Assembly: GCF_000231055.2 (NCBI RefSeq)
Contig: NZ_CM001466.1
Coordinates: 3,289,616 to 3,353,615, forward strand
DNA length: 64,000 nucleotides
DNA from: Saccharomonospora azurea NA-128
GTDB taxonomy: Bacteria > Actinomycetota > Actinomycetes > Mycobacteriales > Pseudonocardiaceae
Direction: 5' to 3'
The notes under the pieces are model-generated. The model worked only from the letters and a program-made list of their open reading frames with translations. It did not search any database and was not told the DNA's origin. Below are positions 52,674 through 62,918 of the stretch, piece by piece (the stretch's first letter is position 1; each line of letters starts with the position of its first letter). The position numbers and the translations under genes were made by a program.

Positions 52674-52804
52674 GTTGCGTTGGCCGGAAGAGTCTAACGG
52701 TCCCAAGGTTGGAAAAAACCCAACGATTGGGGCTACTTTCGAGTAGTGGCGTCCGTCACTCTGTCGCAGACCCATTTCCAACCCTGCGGAAGTGAGGGAC
52801 CGAG

Positions 52805-53908
52805 ATGAAGAGGTTGACGAAGACGACGGTCGCGGCCGGAGCGTGTGCGCTGGCGTTCGGCGCGCTGGCGCCTGCCATGGCGTCCGCGGCCTCGACGCCG
52901 GCGGAGGTCGAGGGTTACTCCGCCGACGTCCAGGCCGCGGCGGTGTCCGCGCTGGTGGAGGAGCGAGGCATCGACGAAGCCGAGGCGACCGCGCTGCTGG
53001 GCAGCCAGGACGCCGCGGTGGCGGCGCTCGACGCGGCGTTGCAGCAGCTCGGAGACCGTGCGGCCGGCGGTTACCTGGACGCCTCGGGCAAGCCGGTGGT
53101 CAACGTCGTGAGTGATGCGGCCGCGGAGGTGCCCTCGCTGGTCGACGGCACCGGCGTCGCCACGAAGCTCGTCGAGCACTCGACCGCCGAACTCGAGGCG
53201 GCGCGGGCCGCGCTGCCGACGGTGGTCGGCACGGCCGTCGCCACCGACCCCACCACCAACCAGGTGGTGGTCACGGTCGCGGACGAAGCGAACGACGCGG
53301 AGGTGGCCGAGCTGACGGCCGCGGCGCAGCGACTCGGCGACACCGTGCGGGTCGACCACGTCGCGGGCGGGTTCGACACCGCCATCTACGGCGGCGAGGC
53401 CATCACCGGTGGCGGCAGCCGCTGCTCGGCGGGCTTCAACGTCAACTCCGGTGGCCAGAACTACATCGTCGACGCGGGTCACTGCACGGGTGCGGTGTCG
53501 CAGTGGAACGTCGGCCCGTCGGTCGGCGCGAGCTTCCCCGGCGACGACTACGGCCTGATCCGCAACGACACGGGCAGCGCTCCGGGCGCGGTGAGCCTGT
53601 ACAACGGCTCGACGCAGGCGATCAGCTCGGCCGGGAACGCCTCGGTCGGTCAGTCGATCTGCAAGAGCGGCAGCACCACGGGCCTGACCTGCGGGACCGT
53701 CCAGGCCACGAACGTCACCGTGAACTACGCGGAAGGCGCCGTGCACCAGCTGGTGCAGACCTCGGCCTCCGTCAACTCCGGTGACTCCGGTGGCGCCCTG
53801 TTCGCCGGCAGCACCGCTCTCGGTATCACCTCCGGCATGGGTGGCGGCAGCTCCTTCTTCCAGCCCGTCACGGAGGCGCTGAGCGCCTACGGCGTGCAGC
53901 TCAACTGA
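52805..53908 (+). CDS. Secreted serine protease, streptogrisin/alpha-lytic type (S1E)
   Basis: The 367-residue preproprotein has a Sec signal peptide (MKRLTKTTVAAGACALAFGA, cleaved near residue 29) and an acidic/Ala-rich prodomain of about 165 residues of the alpha-lytic type. The mature chymotrypsin-like protease starts near FDTAIYGGEAIT (about 193). Catalytic residues are H226 (VDAGHCTG), D248 (GDDYGLI) and S328 (NSGDSGGAL). Two cysteine pairs fit conserved disulfides. It is a secreted scavenging protease. It interrupts the usual rpmG-hadA order. Confidence 0.93.
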   Translation: MKRLTKTTVAAGACALAFGALAPAMASAASTPAEVEGYSADVQAAAVSALVEERGIDEAEATALLGSQDAAVAALDAALQQLGDRAAGGYLDASGKPVVNVVSDAAAEVPSLVDGTGVATKLVEHSTAELEAARAALPTVVGTAVATDPTTNQVVVTVADEANDAEVAELTAAAQRLGDTVRVDHVAGGFDTAIYGGEAITGGGSRCSAGFNVNSGGQNYIVDAGHCTGAVSQWNVGPSVGASFPGDDYGLIRNDTGSAPGAVSLYNGSTQAISSAGNASVGQSICKSGSTTGLTCGTVQATNVTVNYAEGAVHQLVQTSASVNSGDSGGALFAGSTALGITSGMGGGSSFFQPVTEALSAYGVQLN

Positions 53909-53932
53909 GTCGGCTGAGCCGAGGTTGCGTGT

Positions 53933-53977
53933 GGCAGCCGTGCTCGGTCCCGCGATCGGCGGGCGAGCACGGCTGCC
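53933..53977 (+). terminator. Terminator after the protease gene
   Basis: A perfect 14-bp stem (53933-53946 with 53964-53977) has a 17-base loop. It lies in the 114-base gap before hadA. Confidence 0.7.
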
Positions 53978-54022
53978 GCCGTCGTGTTCGGCCGGTGCGG
54001 GTGAGGCGGTAACCTGCCGTTC

Positions 54023-54466
54023 GTGCCACTGGATCCGAGTTACGCAGGGCGCACCTATCCGCCCACCACCACGTACGAGGTCAGCTGCGCCAAGATCGCG
54101 GAGTTCGCCGACGCACTCGGCGACGACAACCCGCTGTATCGCGACGCCGAAGCGGCCAAGGCCGCCGGTCACCCGGACGTGCTCGCCCCGCCCACGTTTC
54201 TCACGATCATCAACCTGGCGTCGATCAACGCGATCGCGGCCGACCCCGACCTCGGGCTCGACTACTCCCGCATGGTCCACGGCGACCAGCGGTTCACCCA
54301 CCACCGTCCGGTGTACGCGGGTGACGTGCTGCAGCTGACCACGCACATCGACGAGGTCTTCGCCCGCGCGGGCAACGACTTCCTCAACGTGCGCGCCGAT
54401 ATCGAGACCACGGCGGGGGAACCGGTGTGCACGACGCACGCCCAGCTCGTCGTGAGGGGGGAGTGA
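54023..54466 (+). CDS. hadA: MaoC-like (3R)-hydroxyacyl-ACP dehydratase subunit A
   Basis: The 147-residue protein has the FAS1-type/MaoC N-terminal dehydratase hot-dog fold: EVSCAKIAEFADALGDDNPLYRD, PPTFLTIINL and DYSRMVHGDQRFTHHRPVYAGD. It lacks the catalytic Asp-His of the partner, as HadA does in mycobacteria. With HadB it dehydrates beta-hydroxyacyl-ACP in the elongation of long fatty acids. It starts with GTG and ends in an overlap with the hadB region. Confidence 0.88.
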   Translation: MPLDPSYAGRTYPPTTTYEVSCAKIAEFADALGDDNPLYRDAEAAKAAGHPDVLAPPTFLTIINLASINAIAADPDLGLDYSRMVHGDQRFTHHRPVYAGDVLQLTTHIDEVFARAGNDFLNVRADIETTAGEPVCTTHAQLVVRGE

Positions 54467-54468
54467 CA

Positions 54469-54891
54469 GTGGCAGAGACGATCGGTGCCGAGGTGACCGT
54501 CGGCGACGAGTTGCCCCCGCTGTCCGTGCGCGTCACTCGCGACCAGCTCGTGCGCTACGCGGGCGCCTCGCTGGACTTCAACCCGATCCACTGGAACGAG
54601 CGCTTCGCCACGGAGGTCGGACTTCCCGGCGTGATCGCTCACGGGATGCTGACCATGGCTCTCGGCGGCAGGTTGGTGACCGACTGGTTGGGCGATCCCG
54701 CCCGGCTCGTCGAGTACGGCGCGCGGTTCACCCGGCCGGTCGTGGTGCCGGACGACGGTGTCGGCGCGCTCGTCGAGTTCACCGGCAAGGTGGCGCAGGT
54801 CCGGGACGACGGCACGGCCCGCATCGACATCACGGCGAAGTTCGAGGGCAGGACGGTGCTGGGCAAGGCGCAGGCGGTCGTCCGCCTCTAA
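54469..54891 (+). CDS. hadB: MaoC-like (3R)-hydroxyacyl-ACP dehydratase subunit B
   Basis: The 140-residue catalytic subunit has the MaoC active site in ASLDFNPIHWNERFA (Asp and His) and IAHGMLTMALGG. GTG at 54463 overlaps the hadA stop and is the alternative start. The neighbour hadC of Mycobacterium tuberculosis is missing; a reverse lipase gene follows 21 bases later. Confidence 0.9.
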   Translation: MAETIGAEVTVGDELPPLSVRVTRDQLVRYAGASLDFNPIHWNERFATEVGLPGVIAHGMLTMALGGRLVTDWLGDPARLVEYGARFTRPVVVPDDGVGALVEFTGKVAQVRDDGTARIDITAKFEGRTVLGKAQAVVRL

Positions 54892-54912
54892 GGCGCCCGC
54901 TCGCCCGAGGTG

Positions 54913-55776
54913 TCAGCGCTGCCCGAGTGCGGCGAGGACGGCGTCGGCCATGGCCCGCTCGCCCGCCGCGGTGGGGTGCAGGGGCGCCGCGCCCGTGGTG
55001 GACTCCAGCCCTTCGATCCAGGGTTCGGCCGCGCACAGGTGGTGCTTCGCCGTGGCCGACGTCGTGTCGACGAACTCGGCGCCGTGTGTGTTGGCCTGCT
55101 GCTCCAGGACGTGATTCAGCAGGTCCAGGCCCTCCCGCAGCGCGGCGAGGTCGCCGGGAGCGTGCGGGAGCACGTCGGCGCACGCCGCCGGATCGCCGGG
55201 CAGGATGGCCGGGTAGCCGACCACGAGCACCCGCGCCTCGGGTGCCTTGTCGCGGACGGCACGCACCGCTGACGCCACGGCCGCCACGGTGTTGCCGACG
55301 CGGTCCTCGACGGCCGCGCTCTCGCCGCACTCACCACCGTCGGCCGCCACCTCGGCGCACTGACCGGCCAGCTCCACGAGGCCGACGTCGTTGCCGCCGA
55401 TGCCCACGGTCACCAGCGTCGTGTCGGGCGTGACCGCGTTCAGTTGGGGCGGGTTCGTGCCGTCGGCCGTCTGCTGGGGCCGCGTGAGGTGCTCCGTCGT
55501 CGCCCCGCCGCAGCTGGTGTCGACGAACGTGTCGGGTTTCAGGGCCGCGGCGACCAGGTGCGGGTAGTTGTTGTCCGACCGGTCGCACCCGCCGGGCGAG
55601 CCCACGGGACGACCGGTTCCGGGAGCCGAGGTGTAGGAATCGCCGAGGGCCACGTAGTGCACCGGTGACTCGCCGTCCAGCTCCGGCCCGCCTGCCTGGG
55701 GGCCACTGGCGCACGCCGTCGCCAGCGTTGCCGCAGCCACCGCCACCGATGCGAGTCCCGCTCGTCCGCGCAGCAC
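54913..55776 (-). CDS. SGNH/GDSL-type esterase lipoprotein
   Basis: The 287-residue precursor has a signal peptide and lipobox (LATACAS, Cys22). The mature enzyme shows block I ALGDSYTSAPGTG (nucleophile Ser), block III GIGGNDVG and block V LHPTAAGERAMADA (Asp-x-x-His variant with His). Six cysteines fit the disulfides of actinobacterial secreted lipases of this type. It should hydrolyse esters outside the membrane; substrate unknown. Confidence 0.9.
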   Translation of the reverse strand: MLRGRAGLASVAVAAATLATACASGPQAGGPELDGESPVHYVALGDSYTSAPGTGRPVGSPGGCDRSDNNYPHLVAAALKPDTFVDTSCGGATTEHLTRPQQTADGTNPPQLNAVTPDTTLVTVGIGGNDVGLVELAGQCAEVAADGGECGESAAVEDRVGNTVAAVASAVRAVRDKAPEARVLVVGYPAILPGDPAACADVLPHAPGDLAALREGLDLLNHVLEQQANTHGAEFVDTTSATAKHHLCAAEPWIEGLESTTGAAPLHPTAAGERAMADAVLAALGQR

Positions 55777-55789
55777 CCTTCGAGTTGTA

Positions 55790-56785
55790 TCAGCCGGCTC
55801 GGTTCCGGGCCTGTCGAACGAGGTCGTTCACCAGGCCGGCCGCCTGATCGGGTCGGTCGACGGTCGCGAGCACCCGGCGGTTGCTGCGCAGGGTGAGCAC
55901 CAGCGCGTCGCCGCCCCGGCACTTGAACGCCACGTCCCCGGAGGCGTTCGTCCGCACGCCGAGGCCGCCGTTGCCGAGCACCCCGAGCGTGGTCGTGCCG
56001 GCCGAGGTGATGTCGTCGAGCGGCACGGTCCTGCGGGGGTAGCCCAGAACGCCCATGCGGATCGAGACGGCGTCGGCGTCGATCGTCACCCGCACACTGC
56101 CGACACCGAGGGCCGCGAGGAGGCCGATTCCCAGCGGCACGAGAAGTGAACTCCACGGGGCCGGTGATCCCGACAGAGCACCGACGACCGCGACGACGAC
56201 CGGGAGCGCGACGACACAGAGCACCGCCAACCCGGCGTTCGTCGAACCGCCGACCCACGTGGCCCGCTCGTGCTCGGACAGGCCGACACTCTGGGCACCC
56301 GCGACGGCGGTGGCGTCGACGGGACGCTGCTCCGGAGGGACGTCGGGTGCGATGAACCACGCCACCGCGCCTGCGGCCCCCGCGGTCGCCAGGATGACGG
56401 GGATCGCCAACGCCGCCCCGGACGCCTCCCTCCACGAGGCCGCGTCGAGCGTGGCGAGCATGGACGTCGCGAGTGCGGCGACGGGCAGCGCCGCGAGGCC
56501 GGAGGCGAGGCCGAGCAGCGGGCGATGCACTCCGCGCCCGCGCCGCAGTAGCACGAGCGCCGCGATCGTGAAGGCGACGGCCAGCACGAGCGCCGCGAGG
56601 AGCGTCCACGTCGTCAGGACGTCGAGATCCGTCGCCCTGTCAGGGGCGCCCGACGGGCCCCAGTGCGTGGCCACTTCGGCGGGAAGCCGGTCCGACCAGG
56701 CGTTGCGGAGCGCTAGTGCCGCGCCGCTCAGCAGCACGGGACCACCGAGGACGGCCAGCGCCACCCGGAAGGGAACACTTCTCAC
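55790..56785 (-). CDS. DUF1648 domain membrane protein
   Basis: The 331-residue protein has an N-terminal helix and the DUF1648 motif LPAEVATHWGPSGAPDRAT (about 34-52). About six membrane segments follow, and the soluble C-terminal domain resembles a PH-like domain (VRVTIDADAVSIRMG...VPLDDITSAGT). The start overlaps the GntR gene by four bases, so the two form an operon. SdpI-like relatives give immunity or signalling; a role here is not shown. Confidence 0.75.
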   Translation of the reverse strand: MRSVPFRVALAVLGGPVLLSGAALALRNAWSDRLPAEVATHWGPSGAPDRATDLDVLTTWTLLAALVLAVAFTIAALVLLRRGRGVHRPLLGLASGLAALPVAALATSMLATLDAASWREASGAALAIPVILATAGAAGAVAWFIAPDVPPEQRPVDATAVAGAQSVGLSEHERATWVGGSTNAGLAVLCVVALPVVVAVVGALSGSPAPWSSLLVPLGIGLLAALGVGSVRVTIDADAVSIRMGVLGYPRRTVPLDDITSAGTTTLGVLGNGGLGVRTNASGDVAFKCRGGDALVLTLRSNRRVLATVDRPDQAAGLVNDLVRQARNRAG

Positions 56786-57132
56786 GAGAACTTCCTCCTG
56801 ACGATCGTGACCAACTCCTCGGCGTCCATGCCGACGCGCCGGCTTTCGGCCACGAGCTCGCCGACGAGTGTGGCGAGCCGGGCATGGCCGTCGGCGTGAC
56901 CCGTCACCACCGCGCCACGCCTGCGCCGGAGGTCGATGACGCCTTCGTCGCGCAGCGTGGCGTACGCGCGGAGCACCGTGTGCACGTTGACGTCCAGCGA
57001 CGTCGCGAGCTCGCGCGCGGGCGGCAGGCGGTCGCCCGGTGCGATGCGCCGTTCGGACAGGGCGCGCCGGACCGACGCGGCGACCTGCTCGTACAGCGGC
57101 ACCGTGGACGAGGGGTCGATGCGGAACAGCAT
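56782..57132 (-). CDS. GntR-family regulator, YtrA type
   Basis: The 116-residue protein has the N-terminal GntR winged helix (VPLYEQVAASVRRALSERRI, ATSLDVNVHTVLRAYATLRDEG) and only a short helical tail, as in the YtrA subfamily. YtrA regulators usually control a neighbouring membrane-protein operon and themselves. It is first in the operon with the DUF1648 protein. The ATG is immediately behind the palindrome. Confidence 0.88.
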   Translation of the reverse strand: MLFRIDPSSTVPLYEQVAASVRRALSERRIAPGDRLPPARELATSLDVNVHTVLRAYATLRDEGVIDLRRRRGAVVTGHADGHARLATLVGELVAESRRVGMDAEELVTIVRRKFS

Positions 57133-57133
57133 A

Positions 57134-57152
57134 GTTCTAACTGTACTAGAAC
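57134..57152. promoter_or_regulatory. Palindromic operator of the GntR gene
   Basis: GTTCTAACTGTACTAGAAC has 6-base perfect outer arms (GTTCTA/TAGAAC) and a start one base upstream of the GntR ATG. The AT-rich bases beyond it may hold the -10 region. Binding here would block its own expression. Confidence 0.65.
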
Positions 57153-57191
57153 AAACTGGTTTAGAGGAAGTGTGTCCGTCCGCGAAGACGA

Positions 57192-57225
57192 CGAAGCCCC
57201 CGAGGTGCACACCCCGGGGGCTTCG
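57192..57225. terminator. Terminator of aspC
   Basis: An 11-bp stem (57192-57202 with 57215-57225) with a 12-base loop lies between the GntR promoter and the reverse aspC stop. It ends the aspC transcript. Confidence 0.75.
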
Positions 57226-57248
57226 GACGTTCGTGGGCGCCGGTGCCG

Positions 57249-58481
57249 CTACTTCGCCTCGGACAGCAGCTCCGCCACGCGGGTGACGCCCTCGACGAGC
57301 TCGTCCTCCGCGAGCGCGTACGAGAACCGGAAGTACCCGGGCGTGCCGAAGGCCTCGCCGGGCACCACGGCCACCTCGGCCTCACGCAGGATCAGGTCGG
57401 CGAGCTCGACCGTGTCGGCCGGCTTCTGCCCGCGGATCTCCTTGCCGAGCACCGCCTTCACCGACGGGTAGGCGTAGAACGCCCCCTCCGGGGTGGGGCA
57501 CTCGACGTTCGGGATCTCCGACAGCATCGATACGATCCTGCGGCGGCGGCCGTCGAAGGCGGCGCGCATCTCGTCCACCACGTCCAGCGGGCCGGCGACG
57601 GCCGCGAGGGCGGCGCGCTGCGAGATGTTGGCGACGTTGCCGCACAGGTGCGACTGGAAGCTCGCCGCCGCCTTGATCACGTCCTGGGGGCCGACCATCC
57701 AGCCGACGCGCCAGCCGGTCATCGAGTAGGTCTTCGCGACGCCGTTGAGGATCAGCGTGCGGTCGGCCATCTCCGGCACCACCACGGGCAGCGACTCGGC
57801 CTTGGCGCCGTCGTAGACGAGGTGCTCGTAAATCTCGTCGGTGATCACCCAGATGTCGCGCTCGGCGGCCCAGCGGCCGATCTCCGCCACCTGCTCGCGG
57901 GTGTACACCGCGCCGGTCGGGTTCGACGGCGAGTTGAACAGCAGCACCTTGGTGCGCTCCGTGCGCGCCGCCTCCAGCTGTTCGGGCGTGACCCGGTAGC
58001 CCGTCGACTCGTCGGCGGTCACCTGCACCGGCACACCGCCGGCGAGGGTGATCGACTCGGGGTAGGTCGTCCAGTAGGGGGCGAGCAGCAGGACCTCGTC
58101 GCCCGGGTCGAGCAGGGTCGCGAACGCGGAGTAGACGGCCTGCTTGCCGCCGTTGGTCACCAGCACCTGCGACGCCTCGCACGAGAAGCCGGAGTCGCGC
58201 AGCGTCTTGGCGGCGATGGCCTCCCGCAGTTCCGGAAGTCCGGCGGCGGCCGTGTAGCCGTGGTTACTCCGGTCGTACACCGCCGCCGCGGCCGCCTCCA
58301 CGACGTGCTCGGGGGTCGGGAAGTCGGGCTGCCCGGCGCCGAAGCCGATCACCGGTCGCCCCTCGGCCTTGAGCGCCTTCGCCTTCGCGTCGACGGCGAG
58401 CGTCGCGGACGGCGTGATGCCGGCGATGCGGGCGGACACGCGGGGACGGGAGCCGGAAGCGATGCTGTCGGATGTGGCCAT
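57249..58481 (-). CDS. aspC: Aspartate aminotransferase (class I, PLP dependent)
   Basis: The 410-residue enzyme exchanges amino groups between aspartate and 2-oxoglutarate. It shows the subgroup I-gamma signs: [62 protein letters not shown], the PLP lysine in [16 protein letters not shown] and [11 protein letters not shown]. Start ATG is followed by a short nonconserved part. It is placed between the GntR operon and tRNA-Trp, as in many actinobacteria. Confidence 0.95.
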   Translation of the reverse strand: MATSDSIASGSRPRVSARIAGITPSATLAVDAKAKALKAEGRPVIGFGAGQPDFPTPEHVVEAAAAAVYDRSNHGYTAAAGLPELREAIAAKTLRDSGFSCEASQVLVTNGGKQAVYSAFATLLDPGDEVLLLAPYWTTYPESITLAGGVPVQVTADESTGYRVTPEQLEAARTERTKVLLFNSPSNPTGAVYTREQVAEIGRWAAERDIWVITDEIYEHLVYDGAKAESLPVVVPEMADRTLILNGVAKTYSMTGWRVGWMVGPQDVIKAAASFQSHLCGNVANISQRAALAAVAGPLDVVDEMRAAFDGRRRRIVSMLSEIPNVECPTPEGAFYAYPSVKAVLGKEIRGQKPADTVELADLILREAEVAVVPGEAFGTPGYFRFSYALAEDELVEGVTRVAELLSEAK

Positions 58482-58721
58482 GCCGACAGTTTTCCACGCG
58501 GGTCATAGTGCCAGGCAGCAGCCCTCCTCCGAGTGTTGTGGCCCCCTGCCGGAACGGGCGGCTGAAGCCCGGGACGAGCCCGTCGGCGCGCCGTAACGAG
58601 GGCGTGGTTGCGAGTCACCGTCGGGCTTGCCGTAGACTGCTGAACTTGGAACGTGCGGAACCGGCCCCACGACCCTCGCGGGGTCGGTGAAGAACGTCCT
58701 TGTGAGTGGGTCACCGCTCGA

Positions 58722-58794
58722 AGGGGTGTAGCTCAACTGGCAGAGCAGCGGCCTCCAAAGCCGCAGGTTGCAGGTTCGAGTCCTGTCACCCCTG
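58722..58794 (+). tRNA. tRNA-Trp (CCA)
   Basis: A 73-base cloverleaf has acceptor AGGGGTG/CACCCCT, anticodon stem GCGGC/GCCGC, and anticodon CCA at 58755-58757. The 3' CCA is not encoded. It stands 34 bases before secE. Confidence 0.96.
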
Positions 58795-58828
58795 CGTTGA
58801 CGTGTCAGGTGGAGCGGAGGAGTAGCTC

Positions 58829-59272
58829 GTGAGCGAGGACGGGGAGAAGGACAAGGAGAGGGCGGCCGAGCGCCCTTCCCGTCCGGACACCGCCGCGGCT
58901 CGGCGCGCACGGCGTGCCTCCGCTGACCGAACGGGCACACCAGCCAAGGCCGGCTCCGGGAAGGGTGCGGAGTCAAGCAAGCGGCCCGCGCCCAAGGGGC
59001 GAGCGTCGGACAAGGGCGCCAAGACCGAAGGCAAGGGCGCGCCGACACCGAAGCGGAACCGGCAGGAGACCAAGAAGAGCTCGCTCTTCTCCCGCATCGG
59101 GCGTTTCATCCGCGAGGTGTGGGGCGAGCTGCGCAAGGTCATCTGGCCGACGCGCAAGCAGATGGTCACCTACACCACGGTGGTCCTGGCCTTCCTGGTG
59201 TTCATGGTGGCTCTCGTGGCCGGACTCGACTTCGTCTTCCTTGAGGGTGTCGACGTCGTCTTCGGTGACTAG
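58829..59272 (+). CDS. secE: Preprotein translocase subunit SecE
   Basis: The 147-residue protein has a long Lys/Ala-rich N-terminal extension (about 85 residues). The SecE core follows: [20 protein letters not shown] and the single membrane helix [20 protein letters not shown]. Start is GTG behind GGAGGAG. It forms the translocon with SecY and SecG and is first in the secE-nusG operon. Confidence 0.95.
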   Translation: MSEDGEKDKERAAERPSRPDTAAARRARRASADRTGTPAKAGSGKGAESSKRPAPKGRASDKGAKTEGKGAPTPKRNRQETKKSSLFSRIGRFIREVWGELRKVIWPTRKQMVTYTTVVLAFLVFMVALVAGLDFVFLEGVDVVFGD

Positions 59273-60181
<909 letters not shown>

Positions 60182-60263
60182 CGGCCGGGTACGCTCGGCC
60201 GCAGGCACAGTCCCACGCCATGGCAGGGGCGTGGGGACGAGCGACATTGAACAGGAACGAAGA

Positions 60264-60695
60264 ATGCCACCCAAGAAGAAGAAGCTTGCAGCGATCATCA
60301 AGCTGCAGATCCAGGCGGGCGCCGCGAACCCGGCCCCGCCCGTCGGTCCGGCGCTGGGTCAGCACGGCGTCAACATCATGGAGTTCTGCAAGGCCTACAA
60401 CGCCGCGACCGAGTCGCAGCGCGGCAACGTGGTACCCGTCGAGATCTCCGTCTACGAGGACCGCTCGTTCGACTTCAAGCTCAAGACCCCGCCCGCCGCG
60501 AAGCTGCTGCTGAAGGCCGCCGGCGTCGACAAGGGCAGCGGTGAGCCGCACAAGTCGAAGGTCGGCAAGGTCACCTGGGACCAGATCCGTGAGATCGCGG
60601 AGACCAAGAAGTCCGACCTCAACGCCAACGACGTCGATCAGGCCGCCAAGATCATCGCCGGTACCGCCCGCTCGATGGGTATCTCGGTCGAGTGA
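60264..60695 (+). CDS. rplK: 50S ribosomal protein L11
   Basis: The 143-residue protein begins [19 protein letters not shown]. It has the typical [20 protein letters not shown] loop (thiostrepton/rRNA-binding region) and the C-terminal [14 protein letters not shown] and GTARSMGI segments. It is placed behind nusG and ahead of rplA as in nearly all bacteria. Confidence 0.97.
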   Translation: MPPKKKKLAAIIKLQIQAGAANPAPPVGPALGQHGVNIMEFCKAYNAATESQRGNVVPVEISVYEDRSFDFKLKTPPAAKLLLKAAGVDKGSGEPHKSKVGKVTWDQIREIAETKKSDLNANDVDQAAKIIAGTARSMGISVE

Positions 60696-60801
60696 TCGTC
60701 GGTGGTCGGACGACCCGCCCGGGTCGCCGGACCACCTGTGGAAGGGCCACGCGCTGACCCGCACCACGACTGATCCGCCACGAACTTCCGAAGGACAGAG
60801 A

Positions 60802-61521
60802 ATGACCAAGCGCAGCAAGGCCTACCGTCAGGCCGCCGAGCTGATCGACCGCGAGCGGCTGTACACGCCGCTGGAGGCCGCGAAGCTCGCCAAGGAAACC
60901 TCCAAGATCAAGATGGACGCCACCGTCGAGGTCGCGATGCGGCTCGGCGTGGACCCCCGCAAGGCCGACCAGATGGTCCGCGGCACCGTGAACCTGCCGC
61001 ACGGTACGGGTAAGACCGTCCGCGTCATCGTTTTCGCGACCGGTGACAAGGCCGCCGAGGCCGAGGCCGCCGGCGCCGACGCGGTCGGCTCCGAGGATCT
61101 GATCGAGCGCATCCAGGGTGGCTGGCTCGATTTCGACGCCGCGATCGCGACGCCGGACCAGATGGCGAAGGTGGGCCGGGTGGCCCGCATCCTCGGCCCG
61201 CGTGGCCTGATGCCGAACCCCAAGACGGGCACCGTGACCCCGGACGTGGGCAAGGCCGTGTCCGACATCAAGGGCGGTAAGGTCAGCTTCCGCGTCGACA
61301 AGCAGGCCAACCTGCACATGGTGATCGGCAAGGCCTCCTTCGACGTCGAGAAGCTCGTGGAGAACTACGCCGCCGCGCTCGACGAGGTGCTGCGGGTGAA
61401 GCCGTCCTCCTCGAAGGGCCGCTACCTCAAGAAGATCACCTTCTCCACCACGATGGGCCCGGGTATCCCCGTGGACCCCTCGCGCACGCGGAACCTCCTG
61501 AGCGAAGAGGTCAACGCCTGA
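60802..61521 (+). CDS. rplA: 50S ribosomal protein L1
   Basis: The 239-residue protein has the L1 signatures [37 protein letters not shown] and [16 protein letters not shown]. It also represses its operon by binding mRNA in many bacteria. The AAGGAC box sits just before the ATG. A strong hairpin follows the stop. Confidence 0.97.
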   Translation: MTKRSKAYRQAAELIDRERLYTPLEAAKLAKETSKIKMDATVEVAMRLGVDPRKADQMVRGTVNLPHGTGKTVRVIVFATGDKAAEAEAAGADAVGSEDLIERIQGGWLDFDAAIATPDQMAKVGRVARILGPRGLMPNPKTGTVTPDVGKAVSDIKGGKVSFRVDKQANLHMVIGKASFDVEKLVENYAAALDEVLRVKPSSSKGRYLKKITFSTTMGPGIPVDPSRTRNLLSEEVNA

Positions 61522-61540
61522 CGGGCACCTGATGTCCTCC

Positions 61541-61570
61541 GGGGCGGTCATCCGACGGGATGGCCGCCCC
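61541..61570. terminator. Terminator after rplA
   Basis: A 13-bp stem (61541-61553 with 61558-61570) with one G-U pair and a GACG tetraloop lies between the convergent rplA and the Gln-rich membrane protein gene. Confidence 0.8.
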
Positions 61571-61594
61571 GACGTCGTTTCGGGGGAGTGCTGC

Positions 61595-62545
61595 TCAGTT
61601 GCCGCCGGTCGACGAGGAGCTGGGACTCGCCGGGCAGGCGGTGGGCCCGGGCTCGTGTGCGGTGATCAGCCACTGGCCCATCTCGACCTGGCTGACCTCG
61701 AACACGCCCAGCGCCGGGCCGCCCTCGACGGCGAAGTCGCACGAGTCGATGCGCACCGTGGTTGCGTCCGGGTCGTACCATTGGGGATAGATCGACTCGG
61801 CGTAGTCGTTGACGTGGGTGACCTGCTCGTGCAGCGCGAGTACGGCGGCTCGGCAGTCCTCGTGGCCGGTGTTCTCCGCGAACCGCTGCTGGATCCCGCG
61901 GTCGTTGTCGAAGTGTCCGCAGGCCTCGGCGATCAACGGCCGGTTGGTGCGGGGGTCTTCCTGGGCGATGGAGTCGTACACCCGCCGCACCGCTTCGTAC
62001 GGTTCCTTCGCCAGGAGCTCCTGGGTGTGGTAGGTGCCTCCGCCCATGCGGGCCGCGGCCTCGGTGTCGGTGCCACCGTTGTCGGTGCCGAAGAGCTGGT
62101 TGAAGGCCCAGGTCGCGAAGAGGGCGAGCAGCAGGAAGAAGACGAGCCAGCCGAGGATCTTCTTACCGAGCCACTGCACCCACCGGGGTAGGCGCGAGGG
62201 GGGCGCCGGGGGTTGCGACGGAGGTGGTGGGACTGGTGGCGGGACGAGGTCCGTGGTGCCGGTGGTGCCGAGCTGCGCGGAGGGATCGGCCTGGGAGCCG
62301 GCTTCCTGCCGGCGCATCAGTTCCTGGAACTGCTGGAACTGTTGGAACTGCTGGAACTCGCGGAAGGTCTGGAGCTGGCGTAGCTGTTCGGCGTCGAGTT
62401 GCCGGCTCTCCGCAGGGGTGAGCTCCACGCCCGGACCAGGGTCGCCGGACACCGCACCGGGTGCGCCGCCGGGGTCCGGTCGGGTGTCCGGCCTGTCGGG
62501 CCGGTCGGGCGTTCCGTCGGGTCGCTGCTCCACCACGTCACCCAT
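61595..62545 (-). CDS. Unknown single-span membrane protein with Gln/Phe-rich segment
   Basis: The 316-residue protein has an Asp/Pro-rich N-terminal part, then a segment of QFQQF-type repeats ([19 protein letters not shown], about 61-79). A Pro-rich linker is followed by one membrane helix ([20 protein letters not shown], about 131-150) and an outer domain with three cysteines and a Cys-x-Phe strand ([19 protein letters not shown]). It is read against the ribosomal operons. Similar proteins seem to be usual in this place in Pseudonocardiaceae; the role is unknown. Confidence 0.6.
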   Translation of the reverse strand: MGDVVEQRPDGTPDRPDRPDTRPDPGGAPGAVSGDPGPGVELTPAESRQLDAEQLRQLQTFREFQQFQQFQQFQELMRRQEAGSQADPSAQLGTTGTTDLVPPPVPPPPSQPPAPPSRLPRWVQWLGKKILGWLVFFLLLALFATWAFNQLFGTDNGGTDTEAAARMGGGTYHTQELLAKEPYEAVRRVYDSIAQEDPRTNRPLIAEACGHFDNDRGIQQRFAENTGHEDCRAAVLALHEQVTHVNDYAESIYPQWYDPDATTVRIDSCDFAVEGGPALGVFEVSQVEMGQWLITAHEPGPTACPASPSSSSTGGN

Positions 62546-62699
62546 GATGCCTGCTCACGCACGATTCGTGGCCACCCCTTTCGGCATTCGTCGGGCTGGG
62601 CCGACGGGAGCGGATCGTGGGCACGGCGGACGGCCGTTGACGTGGGGTTTGTCAGGGGGCGGTGGTGGGGCCGTTCGCGGTGGTGCGTATGCTGGTCGA

Positions 62700-62918
62700 C
62701 GGTTCTACCGAAGACCGCTGGTCTTTCCCACGCCCGAGCGTGGGGAACGAAGGTCCCGTGCAACGCGGGCGGCCCGCGCAGGAGGACGACGAGGCTTTGT
62801 GTGTCGGATCGTGTCCGATGCGCGAAACGACGCCCCGCGCCTACTGCGCTGGGGCGTTTTGTCGTTTGTGGGGGTCCGGGCCCGCCGGTGGTCATTGATG
62901 CCAAGAGAGGAGGCGACC
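62700..62918 (+). ncRNA. Leader region of rplJL (L10 leader) with attenuator-like hairpin
   Basis: The untranslated region before rplJ holds several stems. The clearest is at 62831-62856: CGCCCCGCGC pairs with GCGC, one bulged T, GGGGCG around a CTACT loop, directly followed by TTTT. L10-L7/L12 binding to such a leader controls rplJL in many bacteria. Transcript start cannot be fixed from sequence; the limits are approximate. Confidence 0.6.
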
